Positions 17,075-26,271 of a stretch of 64,000 nt of DNA are shown here, one piece after another; position 1 is the stretch's first letter, and every line of letters starts with the position of its first letter. The position numbers were made by a program, and so were the translations under genes. This stretch comes from Mesorhizobium sp. ORS 3359 (GTDB lineage Bacteria > Pseudomonadota > Alphaproteobacteria > Rhizobiales > Rhizobiaceae): positions 62,001-126,000 of the forward strand of contig CCNC01000045.1 in assembly GCA_000824845.1 (NCBI GenBank), given 5' to 3'. The notes under the pieces were generated by a model. The model worked only from the letters and a program-made list of their open reading frames with translations, did not search any database and had not been told where the DNA came from.

Positions 17075-17785
17075 ATGGCGGAAACGAGTGATTTCAAAGC
17101 AGAGCCACCCGAGGGGATTGACGCTCTCGGGGCATCGAGCGAGGGCGCCTCGCTTTACGAGCAGATAAGGGAGGACATCATCGAGGGACGGCTGGCTGCC
17201 AACGAGCGGCTCGTGGTCACTGATCTCGCCCGCCGTCACGGCACCTCGACCAATCCCGTGCGCGAGGCGCTGCAGCTGTTGCGCGGCGAGGGCTTCGTCA
17301 CCTTCGTTCCCAACCGGGGCGCGCGCGTCCGGCCCATAGATCAGGACTTCGTCCGAGATATCTACGAGATCGGCGTTCTCATCGAGCCCGCCCTGACGCG
17401 CTGGTTTGTGGGAATGGCGACCGAAGAGGACATCGCCGAGCTCGAACGTCTCCAGGGCCTGATCGAAGAGAACAACTTCGCCGACACGTTCAGGCATAGC
17501 GAGCTGGATACCGCCTTCCACACCGTGATGTACCAGCGGCACTACAATCGCCATGCCGCCGAGCTCTGGTGGAAGCACCGCGAGGTGCTGCGGGCGGTCA
17601 GCCGGCGTTTCAATTTCACGCTTGCCCGGCGCGCCGCGATCATCCGCGAGCACCGCGAGCTCATCGCGCTCGTCAAATCGGGCGAGGCCGACAAGGCGGC
17701 CGAACTCATCGCTCGCCATGTCGAGGGCTCCGGCCGGCATGTCCTCGAACACATGCGCGCGCGCAGCGCCGCCCGGGCAGGGTAG
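17075..17785 (+). CDS. GntR/FadR-family transcriptional regulator (module A)
   Basis: A 236-residue regulator with an N-terminal winged helix (LYEQIREDIIEGRLAANERL, then DLARRHGTSTNPVREALQLL, about residues 24-80) and an all-helical FCD ligand-binding domain. FCD metal ligands are plausible at Asp/His positions in SELDTAFHTVMYQRH and in REHRELI. The ATG at 17075 follows AGGGGGA. It is divergent from the importer operon and 47 bp upstream of three enolase-superfamily genes in the same direction. It most likely senses a sugar acid or its 2-keto product and controls both directions. Confidence 0.88.
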   Translation: MAETSDFKAEPPEGIDALGASSEGASLYEQIREDIIEGRLAANERLVVTDLARRHGTSTNPVREALQLLRGEGFVTFVPNRGARVRPIDQDFVRDIYEIGVLIEPALTRWFVGMATEEDIAELERLQGLIEENNFADTFRHSELDTAFHTVMYQRHYNRHAAELWWKHREVLRAVSRRFNFTLARRAAIIREHRELIALVKSGEADKAAELIARHVEGSGRHVLEHMRARSAARAG

Positions 17786-17832
17786 CAGACCCGCAACATC
17801 GTCAGACTGGCCATTCAGGGAGGATAATCCAG

Positions 17833-18999
17833 ATGAAAATCACGAGCATTCGGCCATGGCTAGTCAAGTCCGAGGCTTCCTATTGGGGAGAGTATTTGTT
17901 CGTCGAAGTGACGACCGACGAGGGGATCAGCGGCTGGGGCGAGATCACCACCACGACGAAGCTCGCCAATCGCGCGCTCTGCACGATCCTGCGCCAGATC
18001 GGGCTTACCGTAGCAGGCGAGGATCCGGCGCGCATCGAGCATCTGTGGCACAAGGTCTTCCGCAGCTTCACCTATATGGGCAGCCGCGGCGCCGCCGTGG
18101 AATGCGTGAGCGCCATCGACATAGCGCTCTGGGATATCCGCGGCAAAGTCCTCGGCAAGCCGATCTACGAGCTGCTGGGCGGGCCGGTGCGCGATGAAAT
18201 CGCGCTCTACACCCACCCCAACCAGGCCAAATTCACCAGCAAGGAAGCAGTGGTCCGCGAAATTCGCGACATCGTGGAATCCGGCCACACCGGGCTCAAA
18301 TTCGATCCGTTCCCGCACCAGGGGCCCAGCATCGATGGCGTGGCCCGCGAAAGACGGGACGGCTATCTCGACGGCAGCATGACCCGCAAGGACGAGCGTG
18401 AAGCCGCCGAACTGACGGCGCTGATCCGTGAGACGGCGGGGCCTGATGTCGACATCCTCATCGACGCGCATGGACGCTTCGATGTTCCCACCGCCATCCG
18501 CCTTTGCCGGAGCCTCGAGGAGGCCGGCCAGATCGATTGGTTCGAGGAGCCCTGTCCGCCCGAGAGCCTCAATGCGCTCAAGCAGGTGCGCGACAAGGTC
18601 AGCGCTCCCATCTCATGGGGCGAGCGCGGCCACACGAAATGGGATTTCGTGCCGGTGCTAGAGAACAAGCTCGCCGACTACATCATGCCCGACGTCACCT
18701 GGACCGGCGGCATCACCGAGCTCAAGAAGATCTCCGCCCTGTGCGAAGCCTATTACGTCCCGGTCTCGCCGCATGACGCCGCGGGTCCGATCAACGTGGT
18801 CGCGGGAGCGCAGGTGATGATGACCGTTCCCAACTTCTACAAGCTCGAAACATCGGAGTGGGACCTCTCCAAATACGATCACCTCATCGACAAGCCGCTC
18901 GATGTCTCGAACGGCAACCTCAAGCTGACGTCGAAGCCGGGTCTCGGTGTCGAGATGAACCGCGACTATCTGCAGGCCCACGAGATCGAGCTGGGCTAG
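17833..18999 (+). CDS. enolase-superfamily dehydratase, mandelate racemase subgroup
   Basis: A 388-residue protein starting MKITSIRPWLVKSE from an ATG preceded by GGGAGGA. Metal ligands are Asp211 (IDAHGRF), Glu238 (WFEEPC) and Glu264 (WGERGH). Candidate acid/base residues are His213 and His314 (SPHDAAGP). Lys156 in LKFD is at the position of the second K of the barrel KxK motif. This D-x-H plus PHD pattern fits acid-sugar dehydratases rather than racemases. It is the second gene of the rightward gntR operon. The substrate is unknown. Confidence 0.82.
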   Translation: MKITSIRPWLVKSEASYWGEYLFVEVTTDEGISGWGEITTTTKLANRALCTILRQIGLTVAGEDPARIEHLWHKVFRSFTYMGSRGAAVECVSAIDIALWDIRGKVLGKPIYELLGGPVRDEIALYTHPNQAKFTSKEAVVREIRDIVESGHTGLKFDPFPHQGPSIDGVARERRDGYLDGSMTRKDEREAAELTALIRETAGPDVDILIDAHGRFDVPTAIRLCRSLEEAGQIDWFEEPCPPESLNALKQVRDKVSAPISWGERGHTKWDFVPVLENKLADYIMPDVTWTGGITELKKISALCEAYYVPVSPHDAAGPINVVAGAQVMMTVPNFYKLETSEWDLSKYDHLIDKPLDVSNGNLKLTSKPGLGVEMNRDYLQAHEIELG

Positions 19000-19056
19000 C
19001 ACTGCTTAAAGCAGGCTCGGCGGGCGGGGCCACTCCCAGTAGAACGAGGATAAATC

Positions 19057-20415
19057 ATGCCAAAGACGGATGGAGCAGACGAGGCTCTCAATCGCATCAA
19101 CACGAATTCCAGGCCCTCCGAGCTGCGCATTACCGACATGCGGGTGGCCGAGATCGTCGGCGCGCCCTTCACTTCGGCGCTGCTCAAGATCTACACCAAC
19201 CAGGGCATCGTCGGGCTCGGCGAGGTGCGCGACGGCGCCAGCGCCACCTTTGCGCTGATGCTGAAAAGCCGGCTGCTTGGCGAGAACCCTTGCGATGTCG
19301 ACCGCCTGTTTCGACGCATCAAGCAGTTCGGCGGTCATGGGCGGCAGGGCGGCGGCGTCTCGGCGGTCGAGATCGCGCTCTGGGATCTCGCCGGCAAGGC
19401 CTATGGCGTGCCGATCTACCAGATGCTCGGCGGCAGGTTTCGTGACCAGGTGCGCGTCTATTGCGATACGGACGCCGAGAAGCCGAGCGGCACCGAGACC
19501 GGCAAGCGCCTCAAGGCGCGCATGGAGCGCGGCTTCACTTTCCTCAAGATGGACCTGGGCCTGATGCAGATCGCCCACATTCCGGGCGCCGTGACGGCGC
19601 CCGCCGGTGCGCTCGAAGGGTTCCGCGCCAACCCGCGCGGCAGCGGCGGCACGCTCGCGGAGCGCAAGGCCCGCAATCTCGCCTACGATGCGCAGAACGT
19701 GCAGCACCCGTTCACGGGCCTGCATTTTACCGAAAAGGGCATAGACCTGCTGGAGCAATATATCCACGAGGTCCGCGAGGTCATCGGCTACGAGATTCCC
19801 TTGGCCATCGACCATGTCGGCCACATCTCGCTGCAGGACGGCATCCGCCTGTCGCGCCGTATCGAAAAATACGTGCCGGCATGGCTCGAGGACGTGATCC
19901 CCTGGCAGTACACCGAACAATACCGGCAATTGCAGCAGGCGACGTCGGTGCCGATCTGCACCGGCGAGGATATTTATCTCAAGCAGGGCTTCGAGCCGCT
20001 GCTGAGGAGCGGCGGCCTCTCCATTATCCATCCGGACCTGCTGACCAGCGGCGGCATCCTCGAGACCAAGAAGATCGGCGACATGGCGCAGGATCACGGC
20101 GTCGCCATGGCGATCCACATGGCCGAAAGCCCAATCGCGGCGATGGCCGCGGCGCATGTCGCGACCGCGACCGAGAACTTCATGGCGCTCGAATACCACT
20201 CCGCCGATGTCGACTGGTGGGACGACATCGTCACGGGCCTTCCCAAGCCGCTTGTGAAAGACGGCTTCATCACCGTTCCGGACAAGCCGGGGCTGGGTAT
20301 AGACGATGTGGTCGACGAGGTGATCAGCCGGCATCTGCAGCCCGGTGTCACAGGGATATGGCAATCCACCGAGCATTGGGACAATGAATATAGCTGGGAC
20401 CGGACCTGGAGTTAG
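19057..20415 (+). CDS. enolase-superfamily dehydratase with long barrel insert
   Basis: A 452-residue mandelate racemase-subgroup enzyme, longer than its neighbours. It has about 25 extra N-terminal residues before the capping domain ([15 protein letters not shown]) and an insert of about 60 residues after FLKMDLGL, near residues 165-230. Such inserts shape the active site in mannonate-type dehydratases. Ligands are Asp252 (IDHVGH), Glu278 (WLEDVI) and Glu304 (CTGEDIY), with His354 (MAIHMAESP) as a catalytic candidate. The C-terminus carries a Trp-rich tail ([19 protein letters not shown]). It follows the previous dehydratase by 57 bp. The function within the dehydratase group is unresolved. 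Confidence 0.8.
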   Translation: MPKTDGADEALNRINTNSRPSELRITDMRVAEIVGAPFTSALLKIYTNQGIVGLGEVRDGASATFALMLKSRLLGENPCDVDRLFRRIKQFGGHGRQGGGVSAVEIALWDLAGKAYGVPIYQMLGGRFRDQVRVYCDTDAEKPSGTETGKRLKARMERGFTFLKMDLGLMQIAHIPGAVTAPAGALEGFRANPRGSGGTLAERKARNLAYDAQNVQHPFTGLHFTEKGIDLLEQYIHEVREVIGYEIPLAIDHVGHISLQDGIRLSRRIEKYVPAWLEDVIPWQYTEQYRQLQQATSVPICTGEDIYLKQGFEPLLRSGGLSIIHPDLLTSGGILETKKIGDMAQDHGVAMAIHMAESPIAAMAAAHVATATENFMALEYHSADVDWWDDIVTGLPKPLVKDGFITVPDKPGLGIDDVVDEVISRHLQPGVTGIWQSTEHWDNEYSWDRTWS

Positions 20416-20517
20416 CTCAGCTACTCTGCTCTCATTCCCCAGGCTCGCAGGGCCACCGACCGACCATTCGTGTCGACCTCTCCCAAGCGAGGGGCGGAGA
20501 AAGAAACGGACGAAACC

Positions 20518-20844
20518 ATGATCTACGAACTGCGCATCTATGACTGCCTGCCGGGCAGGCTGCCGGCTTTGCTCAAGCGCTTTTCCGAGCAAACGCTAGC
20601 CATATGGGAGAGGCATGGCATCCGCCAAGCCGGGTTTTTCACCACGATGATCGGCGAGAACAACAATCGCCTCACCTATTTGCTCGCTTGGGAATCGCTG
20701 GCCGAGCGTGAGGCGAAATGGACGGCTTTCGTCACCGATCCGCTATGGCACAGGGCCCGGGACGAGTCTGAGCGCGACGGGCAGATCGTTGCCAATATCA
20801 GCAGCCAGCTGCTCACGCCGACAGCTTTCTCGTCTGTGAAATAG
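20518..20844 (+). CDS. NIPSNAP-family small protein
   Basis: A 108-residue protein of the NIPSNAP dimeric ferredoxin-like fold. It opens MIYELRIYDCLPGRLPALL and contains TYLLAWESLAEREAKWTAF, both standard family text. I chose ATG 20518, which gives the usual family N-terminus MIYELR. NIPSNAP proteins often sit in catabolic operons with no assigned reaction. Here it lies between two enolase-superfamily genes, 9 bp before the next one. A role as a small isomerase-like or accessory enzyme on the same pathway is only a guess. Confidence 0.82.
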   Translation: MIYELRIYDCLPGRLPALLKRFSEQTLAIWERHGIRQAGFFTTMIGENNNRLTYLLAWESLAEREAKWTAFVTDPLWHRARDESERDGQIVANISSQLLTPTAFSSVK

Positions 20845-20853
20845 GACTGCGCC

Positions 20854-22053
20854 ATGAAGATCACCGAACTGCGCTGCGCCGTCATCGGCAAGCATCCCAT
20901 CGTCCGCGTCGTCACCGACGAGGGTCTCTATGGTCTGGGCGAGGTCGAATACACAAAGACCTATCTGAAACCCTTCGTGCTGCATTTCCGCGAGGCGCTG
21001 ATCGGCGAGGACCCGACCGATGTCGAGCGCGTGATGCTGAAGATCCGCCAGCGCGGCTCGTTCAAGCCCTATGGCGCGGCGGTGAGCGCCATCGAGCACG
21101 CGCTGTGGGACATCGCCGGCAAGGCGGCGGGCGTGCCGGTTTACAAGCTGCTTGGCGGCAAGGTGCGTGACAAGGTGCGCGTCTACAACGGCTCGATCCG
21201 CCGCAAGCGCACGGGCGATCGGCCGGAGGACTATGCCGCTGACGTCAAATGGATGATGGAGCAGCCGCAGAACTTCTTCATGGTCAAGCAGGGGATCTCG
21301 TTCCACTCCAACATGAAGGACTCCATCGAGGGTTTCCATTACGGCGTGACGCAGGAGAAGGCCGGCTATCACGGCGCCATGGATCAAGGCGTGATCAGCG
21401 AACGCGGTTTCAATCACATGCTCGACTGCGTGGCGGCGATGAAGGAAGTGCTGGGCGACAAGGTGAGCCTGGCGCTCGACTGCGGGCCGGGCTGGATGCT
21501 GCCCGATGCGATCAAATTCGCCCGCGCTGTCGAAAAGTACAATCTGATGTGGCTCGAGGACATGCTCACCGGCGACTATGTGCCCTGGGTCAATCCGCAG
21601 GCCTATCGCGAGCTGACGACCTCCACCTCGACGCCGATCCATACCGGCGAACAGATCTACCTGCGGCACAATTTCAAGGAGCTGATCGAGACGCAGGCGG
21701 TACGCGTCGTCGGCCCCGATCCTGCCGATATCGGCGGCATTGCCGAGCTCAAATGGGTCGCCGAGCACGCCTATATGCACTCGATCCTGATGGCGCCGCA
21801 CGGCACTGCGAACGGCCTGCTCGGCCTCGGCGCGCTGATCAATGTCTGCGCCACCTTGCCCGCCAACTACATCGCCTTCGAATATCCGAGCGCCTCCGAC
21901 CCTTGGTGGGAGGACCTCGTCATCGGTTTGCCGAAGCAGATCGTGAAGGACAGCATGGTGGACTTGCTGGAGGCGCCGGGGCTCGGCCTCGACATCGACG
22001 CCGAGGCGGCGAGAAAATACCTCAAGGAAGAGGATGCGGGCTTCTTCGACTGA
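20854..22053 (+). CDS. enolase-superfamily dehydratase, third in the operon
   Basis: A 399-residue mandelate racemase-subgroup enzyme (MKITELRCAVIGKHP). Barrel ligands are Asp209 (LALDCGPGW), Glu235 (WLEDML) and Glu266 (HTGEQIY), with His316 (MAPHGTANG). Lys145 (FMVKQG) sits at the KxK strand, and a basic loop (RRKRTGDRPED) plus a HSNMKDS insert follow. Unlike the other copies, the D-x-H histidine is missing (D-C-G), so the acid/base set differs and a different substrate is likely. It ends the operon at a hairpin shared with the convergent epimerase gene. Confidence 0.8.
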   Translation: MKITELRCAVIGKHPIVRVVTDEGLYGLGEVEYTKTYLKPFVLHFREALIGEDPTDVERVMLKIRQRGSFKPYGAAVSAIEHALWDIAGKAAGVPVYKLLGGKVRDKVRVYNGSIRRKRTGDRPEDYAADVKWMMEQPQNFFMVKQGISFHSNMKDSIEGFHYGVTQEKAGYHGAMDQGVISERGFNHMLDCVAAMKEVLGDKVSLALDCGPGWMLPDAIKFARAVEKYNLMWLEDMLTGDYVPWVNPQAYRELTTSTSTPIHTGEQIYLRHNFKELIETQAVRVVGPDPADIGGIAELKWVAEHAYMHSILMAPHGTANGLLGLGALINVCATLPANYIAFEYPSASDPWWEDLVIGLPKQIVKDSMVDLLEAPGLGLDIDAEAARKYLKEEDAGFFD

Positions 22054-22086
22054 CCTTGTCGCCGCTCGCTTTTGAGCGACAGGCAT

Positions 22087-22112
22087 TGAGCTGATCGGTA
22101 GGGATCAGCTCA
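22087..22112. terminator. terminator hairpin between convergent genes
   Basis: Perfect 10-bp arms TGAGCTGATC (22087-22096) and GATCAGCTCA (22103-22112) enclose a 6-nt loop, followed by TTGTGT on the plus strand. The right arm includes the stop codon of the leftward epimerase gene. The position between convergent genes supports bidirectional termination. Confidence 0.65.
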
Positions 22113-22994
22113 TTGTGTCCGCCAGTCATGCTCTTGCCGGAATCCGAGGACGTCGCGCAGCTTCCGGTTCGAGATCGGTCCCTCGAATGCGTCCATGGCG
22201 CGGGTGACCGGTATGTCGGGCGCATGCTTCCTGAGAAACTCCGCCGTCGGCAATTCGGATACGATGTTGTCGTTGACGGCGTTGAATATCTGGAACCCCA
22301 GGCCGTCCTTCTCGACGCACAGGTCGACGATCTGGCCAAGATCGCGCGCGTCCATATAGGTCCAGGCGTCGCGCCGCCGCTTCGACGGATCGGCCAGGAA
22401 TTCCGGAAAGCGGGCATAGTCCTTCGGCTCCACGACGCCGCCAATCCGCAGCGCATAGATGTCAGCTCCGGTGCGGGAAGCGAAAGACCGCGCGATCTTC
22501 TCGCCCAGCAGTTTGGAAAGGCCGTAGCTGTCGGTCGGATCGGCGTCGTGTTCCTCATCCACCGGGAAGGATGAGAAGTCGCGTTTGCCCTCGGCAAAGC
22601 AGATGCCGTAGACCGTTTCGCTGGAGGCCGTGACGATCTTGCGGATGCCGAGCTTGGTGGCGGCCTCGATCACATTGTAGGTCGACTGCACATTGGCGGC
22701 GAACATTGCGTTGTCCGGCCGCAGGAATATGCGTGGCAGCGCCGCGAAATGGACGACGGCATCGACCGGGGCGCGGCCCTTGCCGCCGAAATACTCGCTG
22801 AACCCGAAATGCAGCGTCAGCGCATTGTAGGCTTCGCCCGCGTCCGCAAGGTTGGTGATGACACTATCGACCCCAGGCACATCCAGCGGCGTCAGGTCGA
22901 GGTTCAGAACCTGATGCCCGCGTTTCAGCAGATAAGGTATGACGTGCCGGCCGATCTTGCCGCTGCCGCCGGTGAAGACGATCCGCTTGCCCAT
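22110..22994 (-). CDS. NAD-dependent epimerase/dehydratase-family oxidoreductase
   Basis: A 294-residue extended SDR. The nucleotide-binding motif is FTGGSGKIGRHV at residues 7-18 and the acidic Asp of LNLDLTP suggests NAD preference. The catalytic pair is in SYGLSKLLGE (Y-x-x-x-K), with the Ser/Thr of TASSETVYGI upstream. It is co-transcribed with the dehydratase at 23048, 53 bp upstream. Possible jobs are oxidation of a hexuronate (uronate dehydrogenase-like) or epimerisation of a sugar. The family is clear; the reaction is not. Confidence 0.8.
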   Translation of the reverse strand: MGKRIVFTGGSGKIGRHVIPYLLKRGHQVLNLDLTPLDVPGVDSVITNLADAGEAYNALTLHFGFSEYFGGKGRAPVDAVVHFAALPRIFLRPDNAMFAANVQSTYNVIEAATKLGIRKIVTASSETVYGICFAEGKRDFSSFPVDEEHDADPTDSYGLSKLLGEKIARSFASRTGADIYALRIGGVVEPKDYARFPEFLADPSKRRRDAWTYMDARDLGQIVDLCVEKDGLGFQIFNAVNDNIVSELPTAEFLRKHAPDIPVTRAMDAFEGPISNRKLRDVLGFRQEHDWRTQ

Positions 22995-23047
22995 GGCTTC
23001 CTCCGAGCGAATTTGTTTGATCGAGCAGCGAACCGGCCGGTCGTGCG

Positions 23048-24205
23048 CTATTCAAATACGCCGAAGCCGGGCACGGCATGTTTGTGGACGCCCTCCATGT
23101 TGAGCTCGACGCCGATGCCGGGCACATCAGGCACCGCAATGTGGCCGTCCTCGACGATGGACCTGGCGCCATTCGGCAGGCGGACATAGCTGTCCCAGGC
23201 GTCGCGCTCCTCCAGCGCGTGCCATTCCAGCACCAGGAAGTTCGGGACGCTGGCGCAGACATGGCAGGTCGCCATCGTGCCCAGCGGCGTCGACACCAGA
23301 TGCGGCGCGAAAGGCACGTAGTACATCTCGGCGAGGTTCGCGATCTTGCGGCTTTCGGCAAGGCCGCCGCATTTCGGCACGTCGGGCATGACGACATCGG
23401 CGCCGTAGTTCTGGAACAGCTCCCGAAAACCCCAGCGCAGGTAGAGATTTTCGCCGACACAGATGGGCGTCTTGGTCCGCATGCGGATCTGCTTCAGGGC
23501 CTCGACATTTTCCGCGGGGATCGGTTCTTCGAGCCACAGAAGATTGAAGCGCTCCATCTCGGCGGCGATGCGGCTCGCGCTGAGCACGTCATAGCGCGCA
23601 TGCAGGTCGATGCAGAGATCGATGTCGGGGCCGGCCGCTTCGCGCACCGCTGCAACGCGCTCGATCATGAAGCGCAGCTCGGCGCCGTTGATGGTGTGGT
23701 TCACCGCATCGAACTTGCCCGGGTGGCGCAGATTATCGATGTCGAATTTCAGCGCCGTGAAACCTTCCGCAACCATGCGGCGGGCGCGAGCCGCGCATCC
23801 CTGCGGCGATCCCAATTCGTCGTCGCCGTCGCCGCAATCGGCATAGAGCCTGATGCGGTCGCGGAACTTGCCGCCGAACATGCGGTAGAGCGGCTGGCCG
23901 GCGGCTTTCGCCGCCACGTCCCACAGCGCCATCTCGAGCCCGGTGAGGGCGATGAGAAAGATGCCGGCCTGCGCGCCGGAGAAGACATGATCGCGGCGGA
24001 TCTTGTCCCAGCAATATTCGACATTGCGCGGGTCCTGGCCGATCAGTTCCGACTTCAGCTCCGAAATCAGACCGACGATTGCGGCCGCGCCTGCGTCGGG
24101 ATTGGCCTCGCCGTAGCCGGAGATGCCGGCGTCCGTATCGATCCGGATGAGGGTCGCCTTGCCGTGATAGGCCACGACCGCCGTTTTGATGTCCACGATC
24201 TTCAT
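23048..24205 (-). CDS. enolase-superfamily dehydratase, gluconate/galactonate-type (module B)
   Basis: A 385-residue mandelate racemase-subgroup enzyme starting MKIVDIKTAVVAYHG at ATG 24205, after a GGGGAGAGGGA ribosome site. Ligands are Asp200 (CIDLHARYD), Glu226 (WLEEPIP) and Glu252 (VGENLYL), with His202 and His302 (FAPHLVST) as acid/base candidates. LKFD at the KxK strand contributes Lys153. It is transcribed leftward with an NAD-epimerase. Its control region carries two FadR-type operator candidates shared with the divergent aldo/keto reductase. It is best read as a sugar-acid dehydratase of module B. Confidence 0.82.
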   Translation of the reverse strand: MKIVDIKTAVVAYHGKATLIRIDTDAGISGYGEANPDAGAAAIVGLISELKSELIGQDPRNVEYCWDKIRRDHVFSGAQAGIFLIALTGLEMALWDVAAKAAGQPLYRMFGGKFRDRIRLYADCGDGDDELGSPQGCAARARRMVAEGFTALKFDIDNLRHPGKFDAVNHTINGAELRFMIERVAAVREAAGPDIDLCIDLHARYDVLSASRIAAEMERFNLLWLEEPIPAENVEALKQIRMRTKTPICVGENLYLRWGFRELFQNYGADVVMPDVPKCGGLAESRKIANLAEMYYVPFAPHLVSTPLGTMATCHVCASVPNFLVLEWHALEERDAWDSYVRLPNGARSIVEDGHIAVPDVPGIGVELNMEGVHKHAVPGFGVFE

Positions 24206-24265
24206 CGGATCCCTCTCCCCGTGATGGCGCCACGCTTGCAAGCGCAGAATTCTGCCATGGAAAAC

Positions 24266-24276
24266 TTGTCTAATAA
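24266..24276. promoter_or_regulatory. FadR-type operator candidate 1
   Basis: TTGTCTAATAA fits the FadR-subfamily consensus TnGTnnnACnA with one mismatch and lies 61 bp upstream of the leftward dehydratase start. It is embedded in a longer inverted repeat, CTTGT at 24265-24269 and ACAAG at 24281-24285. The 11-mer differs by one base from the one at 26272 next to the FadR-family regulator gene. Confidence 0.55.
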
Positions 24277-24416
24277 GCATACAAGAACGAACAATGTGCC
24301 GTAAACCCCCTTCTGTGGATTTTGCCGCGACGGACGTTCGAGGTGACCGCTGCTCGTTGTTTTATTTGCGAAATTAAGAGGCGTCGACCAAGAATCCCGA
24401 AACTCAAACTTCACAC

Positions 24417-24444
24417 TTGTTAGACGAGTATATAAGCGTATAAA
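24417..24444 (+). promoter_or_regulatory. aldo/keto reductase promoter with FadR-type operator 2
   Basis: TTGTTAGACGA at 24417-24427 matches TnGTnnnACnA exactly. The same bases supply a -35 TTGTTA (24417-24422), and a -10 TATAAA lies at 24439-24444 after a 16-bp spacer. A regulator bound here would cover the -35 element. The promoter is 54 bp upstream of the aldo/keto reductase ATG. The rest of the 292-bp divergent gap is AT-rich and has no gene. Confidence 0.6.
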
Positions 24445-24497
24445 TTGGATGACCGCAGAGCTATGGCTCATGCGTGTCGTCTATCGGGAGGAACAGG

Positions 24498-25484
24498 ATG
24501 CAACAGCGACAGCTCGGATCGTCGCCGGTCAAGGTATCGGAAATCGGCCTCGGGACTTGGGGCATGTCCGGCGCGTTTTGGGGCGCGGCTGACGACGAAG
24601 AGTCGATCCGGGTGATCAGACGCGCGCTTGATCTCGGCATCACGCTGATCGACACGGCCGAAGCCTATGGACACGGCCATGCCGAGGAAGTCGTCGGACA
24701 GGCGCTGGCCGGCCGTCGCGACAAGGCCGTGATAGCGACCAAGGTCGCGCCCAATCATCTCGAACCCGCCGCGATCGAGGCGGCGCTCGACGGCTCGCTG
24801 AAGCGCATGCGGACTGAATATGTCGACGTCTATTTCGTCCACTGGCCGAACTCGGATTTTCCGATCGGCCCGACCATGGAGATGATGGAGCGGCTGCGTG
24901 CCTCCGGACGGATCAAGGCGGTCGGCGTCTCGAATTTCAGCATCGCCGACATGGACAGTGCCCGCCAGCACGGCGTCATCGACGTGCTCCAGCCGCCCTA
25001 CAACATGCTATGGCGCGAGGTGGAGGCCGAGACGCTGCCCTATTGCCGCAAGCACAATATCGGCGTCATGCCATACAGCGGTCTCGCCCAAGGACTGCTC
25101 ACCGGAACGCTGTCAACCGACACCAAGTTCGTCGAGGGCGATGAGCGGCGCACGACGGTGCTGTTCCAGCCGGGCACCTATGAGCGGGCGGTGAACGCCG
25201 TCGACCGGCTCAAGCCGATCGCGGCGCGCTACGGCAAGACGGTTCCGCAACTTGCGATACAGTGGCTCACCAGCCGGCCAGGCGTCAGTTCGCCGCTGGT
25301 CGGCGCCCGCACCGTCAAGGAGCTGGAGGAAAATGTCGAGAGCGCCGGCTGGACGATTTCCGACGCGGACATCGCCGCCATCGACAGGATCACCGCGCCC
25401 ATCTGGGCGGAAATCAAGGACAAGGGCGACATGTTCGGTTTCCGCGCACGCCAGCGCCAGGAACAACAAGTGAAGAGAGCTTAG
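24498..25484 (+). CDS. aldo/keto reductase (module B)
   Basis: A 328-residue NAD(P)H-dependent TIM-barrel oxidoreductase. The catalytic tetrad is visible: Asp and Tyr in IDTAEAYGHGHAE, Lys in VIATKVAP and His in YFVHWPN. The C-terminal NADPH-binding text LVGARTVKELEENVES is present. ATG 24498 follows GGGAGGAAC. It is divergent from a dehydratase, convergent to the regulator, and under an apparent FadR-type operator. Likely jobs are reduction of a sugar or oxidation of a sugar to its lactone ahead of the dehydratase (inferred). Confidence 0.87.
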   Translation: MQQRQLGSSPVKVSEIGLGTWGMSGAFWGAADDEESIRVIRRALDLGITLIDTAEAYGHGHAEEVVGQALAGRRDKAVIATKVAPNHLEPAAIEAALDGSLKRMRTEYVDVYFVHWPNSDFPIGPTMEMMERLRASGRIKAVGVSNFSIADMDSARQHGVIDVLQPPYNMLWREVEAETLPYCRKHNIGVMPYSGLAQGLLTGTLSTDTKFVEGDERRTTVLFQPGTYERAVNAVDRLKPIAARYGKTVPQLAIQWLTSRPGVSSPLVGARTVKELEENVESAGWTISDADIAAIDRITAPIWAEIKDKGDMFGFRARQRQEQQVKRA

Positions 25485-25524
25485 TTCACTTCCGCGGGAT
25501 TGCTCCGTGTCCTCCCGGCACGCT

Positions 25525-25558
25525 GCGGCGCGGCCAGCGCAAATGCTGGCTGCGCCGC
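25525..25558. terminator. terminator between aldo/keto reductase and regulator
   Basis: Arms 25525-25538 and 25545-25558 pair over 14 positions with one G-T wobble (GCGGCGC-G-GCCAGC with GCTGGC-T-GCGCCGC), a 6-nt loop, then TTCTTC. It lies between convergent genes and probably stops the rightward transcript. Confidence 0.65.
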
Positions 25559-25562
25559 TTCT

Positions 25563-26267
25563 TCAGCGAGGCAGGCCGACCGCGGTGGTCTTCTTGAGGT
25601 GCCGGCGCATCGCTTCCTCGGCCCGCTTTTCGTCGCGCGCCACGAGCGCCTCGTAGATCGCCCGGTGCATTTCGGTTGCGGAGGGCAGCGCATGAGGCAT
25701 CTGGTTGCTGATGCGCCTGCTCGCCATCTGCCACCACCGGGACGAATACATGAAACGGTCGAGGATCCTGTTCTGCGCCGCCCGGCAAATCTCCATGTGG
25801 AAATCGAGGTCGAGCTTCAGATAGGCGTCGGGATTGTCCTCGCTGGCCGACATCGCCGCCAGCAAGGTGCCAAGGCGTTCGAGATTCTCCTTGGTCATGT
25901 GCTTGGCCGCGATGGCGGCGATGGCCGGTTCGATGATGATCCGGGTCGCATGCGCTTCGGCCAGGATCTCGCGCATCTGCTCATGCGGCAGCCAGTCGAT
26001 GAGCAGTGGGCTGAGATAGTCCCACTCCTCGGCTGGACGCAGCACCACGCGCCGCCCTTGAGCGATCTCGATCATATCGAGCGACGCCAGGATCTTCAGC
26101 GCCTCCCGTGCGACCGCGCGCGAGACTCCGAATTCCTGCAGGATCTGCTGTTCCGACGGCCCCTGGGCGCCGGCGACACCGCTGCCGGCGATGCGCCGCG
26201 CCAGCACACCCGCCACCTGCTTGGGCAAAGTTTGAAGCTTGACCTCGACGGTATCCATCACTAACAT
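25563..26267 (-). CDS. FadR-family (GntR/FCD) transcriptional regulator (module B)
   Basis: A 234-residue regulator with an N-terminal winged helix (PSEQQILQEFGVSRAVAREALKILASL, about residues 37-65) and a C-terminal FCD domain with LDLDFHMEICRAAQN (Asp/His metal ligands) and EMHRAIYEAL. ATG 26267 or ATG 26258 are possible starts; neither has a strong ribosome site. An operator-like 11-mer lies 5 bp upstream of the first, implying autoregulation. It is flanked by dehydratase, aldo/keto reductase and importer operons whose control regions carry the same motif. Confidence 0.88.
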   Translation of the reverse strand: MLVMDTVEVKLQTLPKQVAGVLARRIAGSGVAGAQGPSEQQILQEFGVSRAVAREALKILASLDMIEIAQGRRVVLRPAEEWDYLSPLLIDWLPHEQMREILAEAHATRIIIEPAIAAIAAKHMTKENLERLGTLLAAMSASEDNPDAYLKLDLDFHMEICRAAQNRILDRFMYSSRWWQMASRRISNQMPHALPSATEMHRAIYEALVARDEKRAEEAMRRHLKKTTAVGLPR

Positions 26268-26271
26268 CCAC

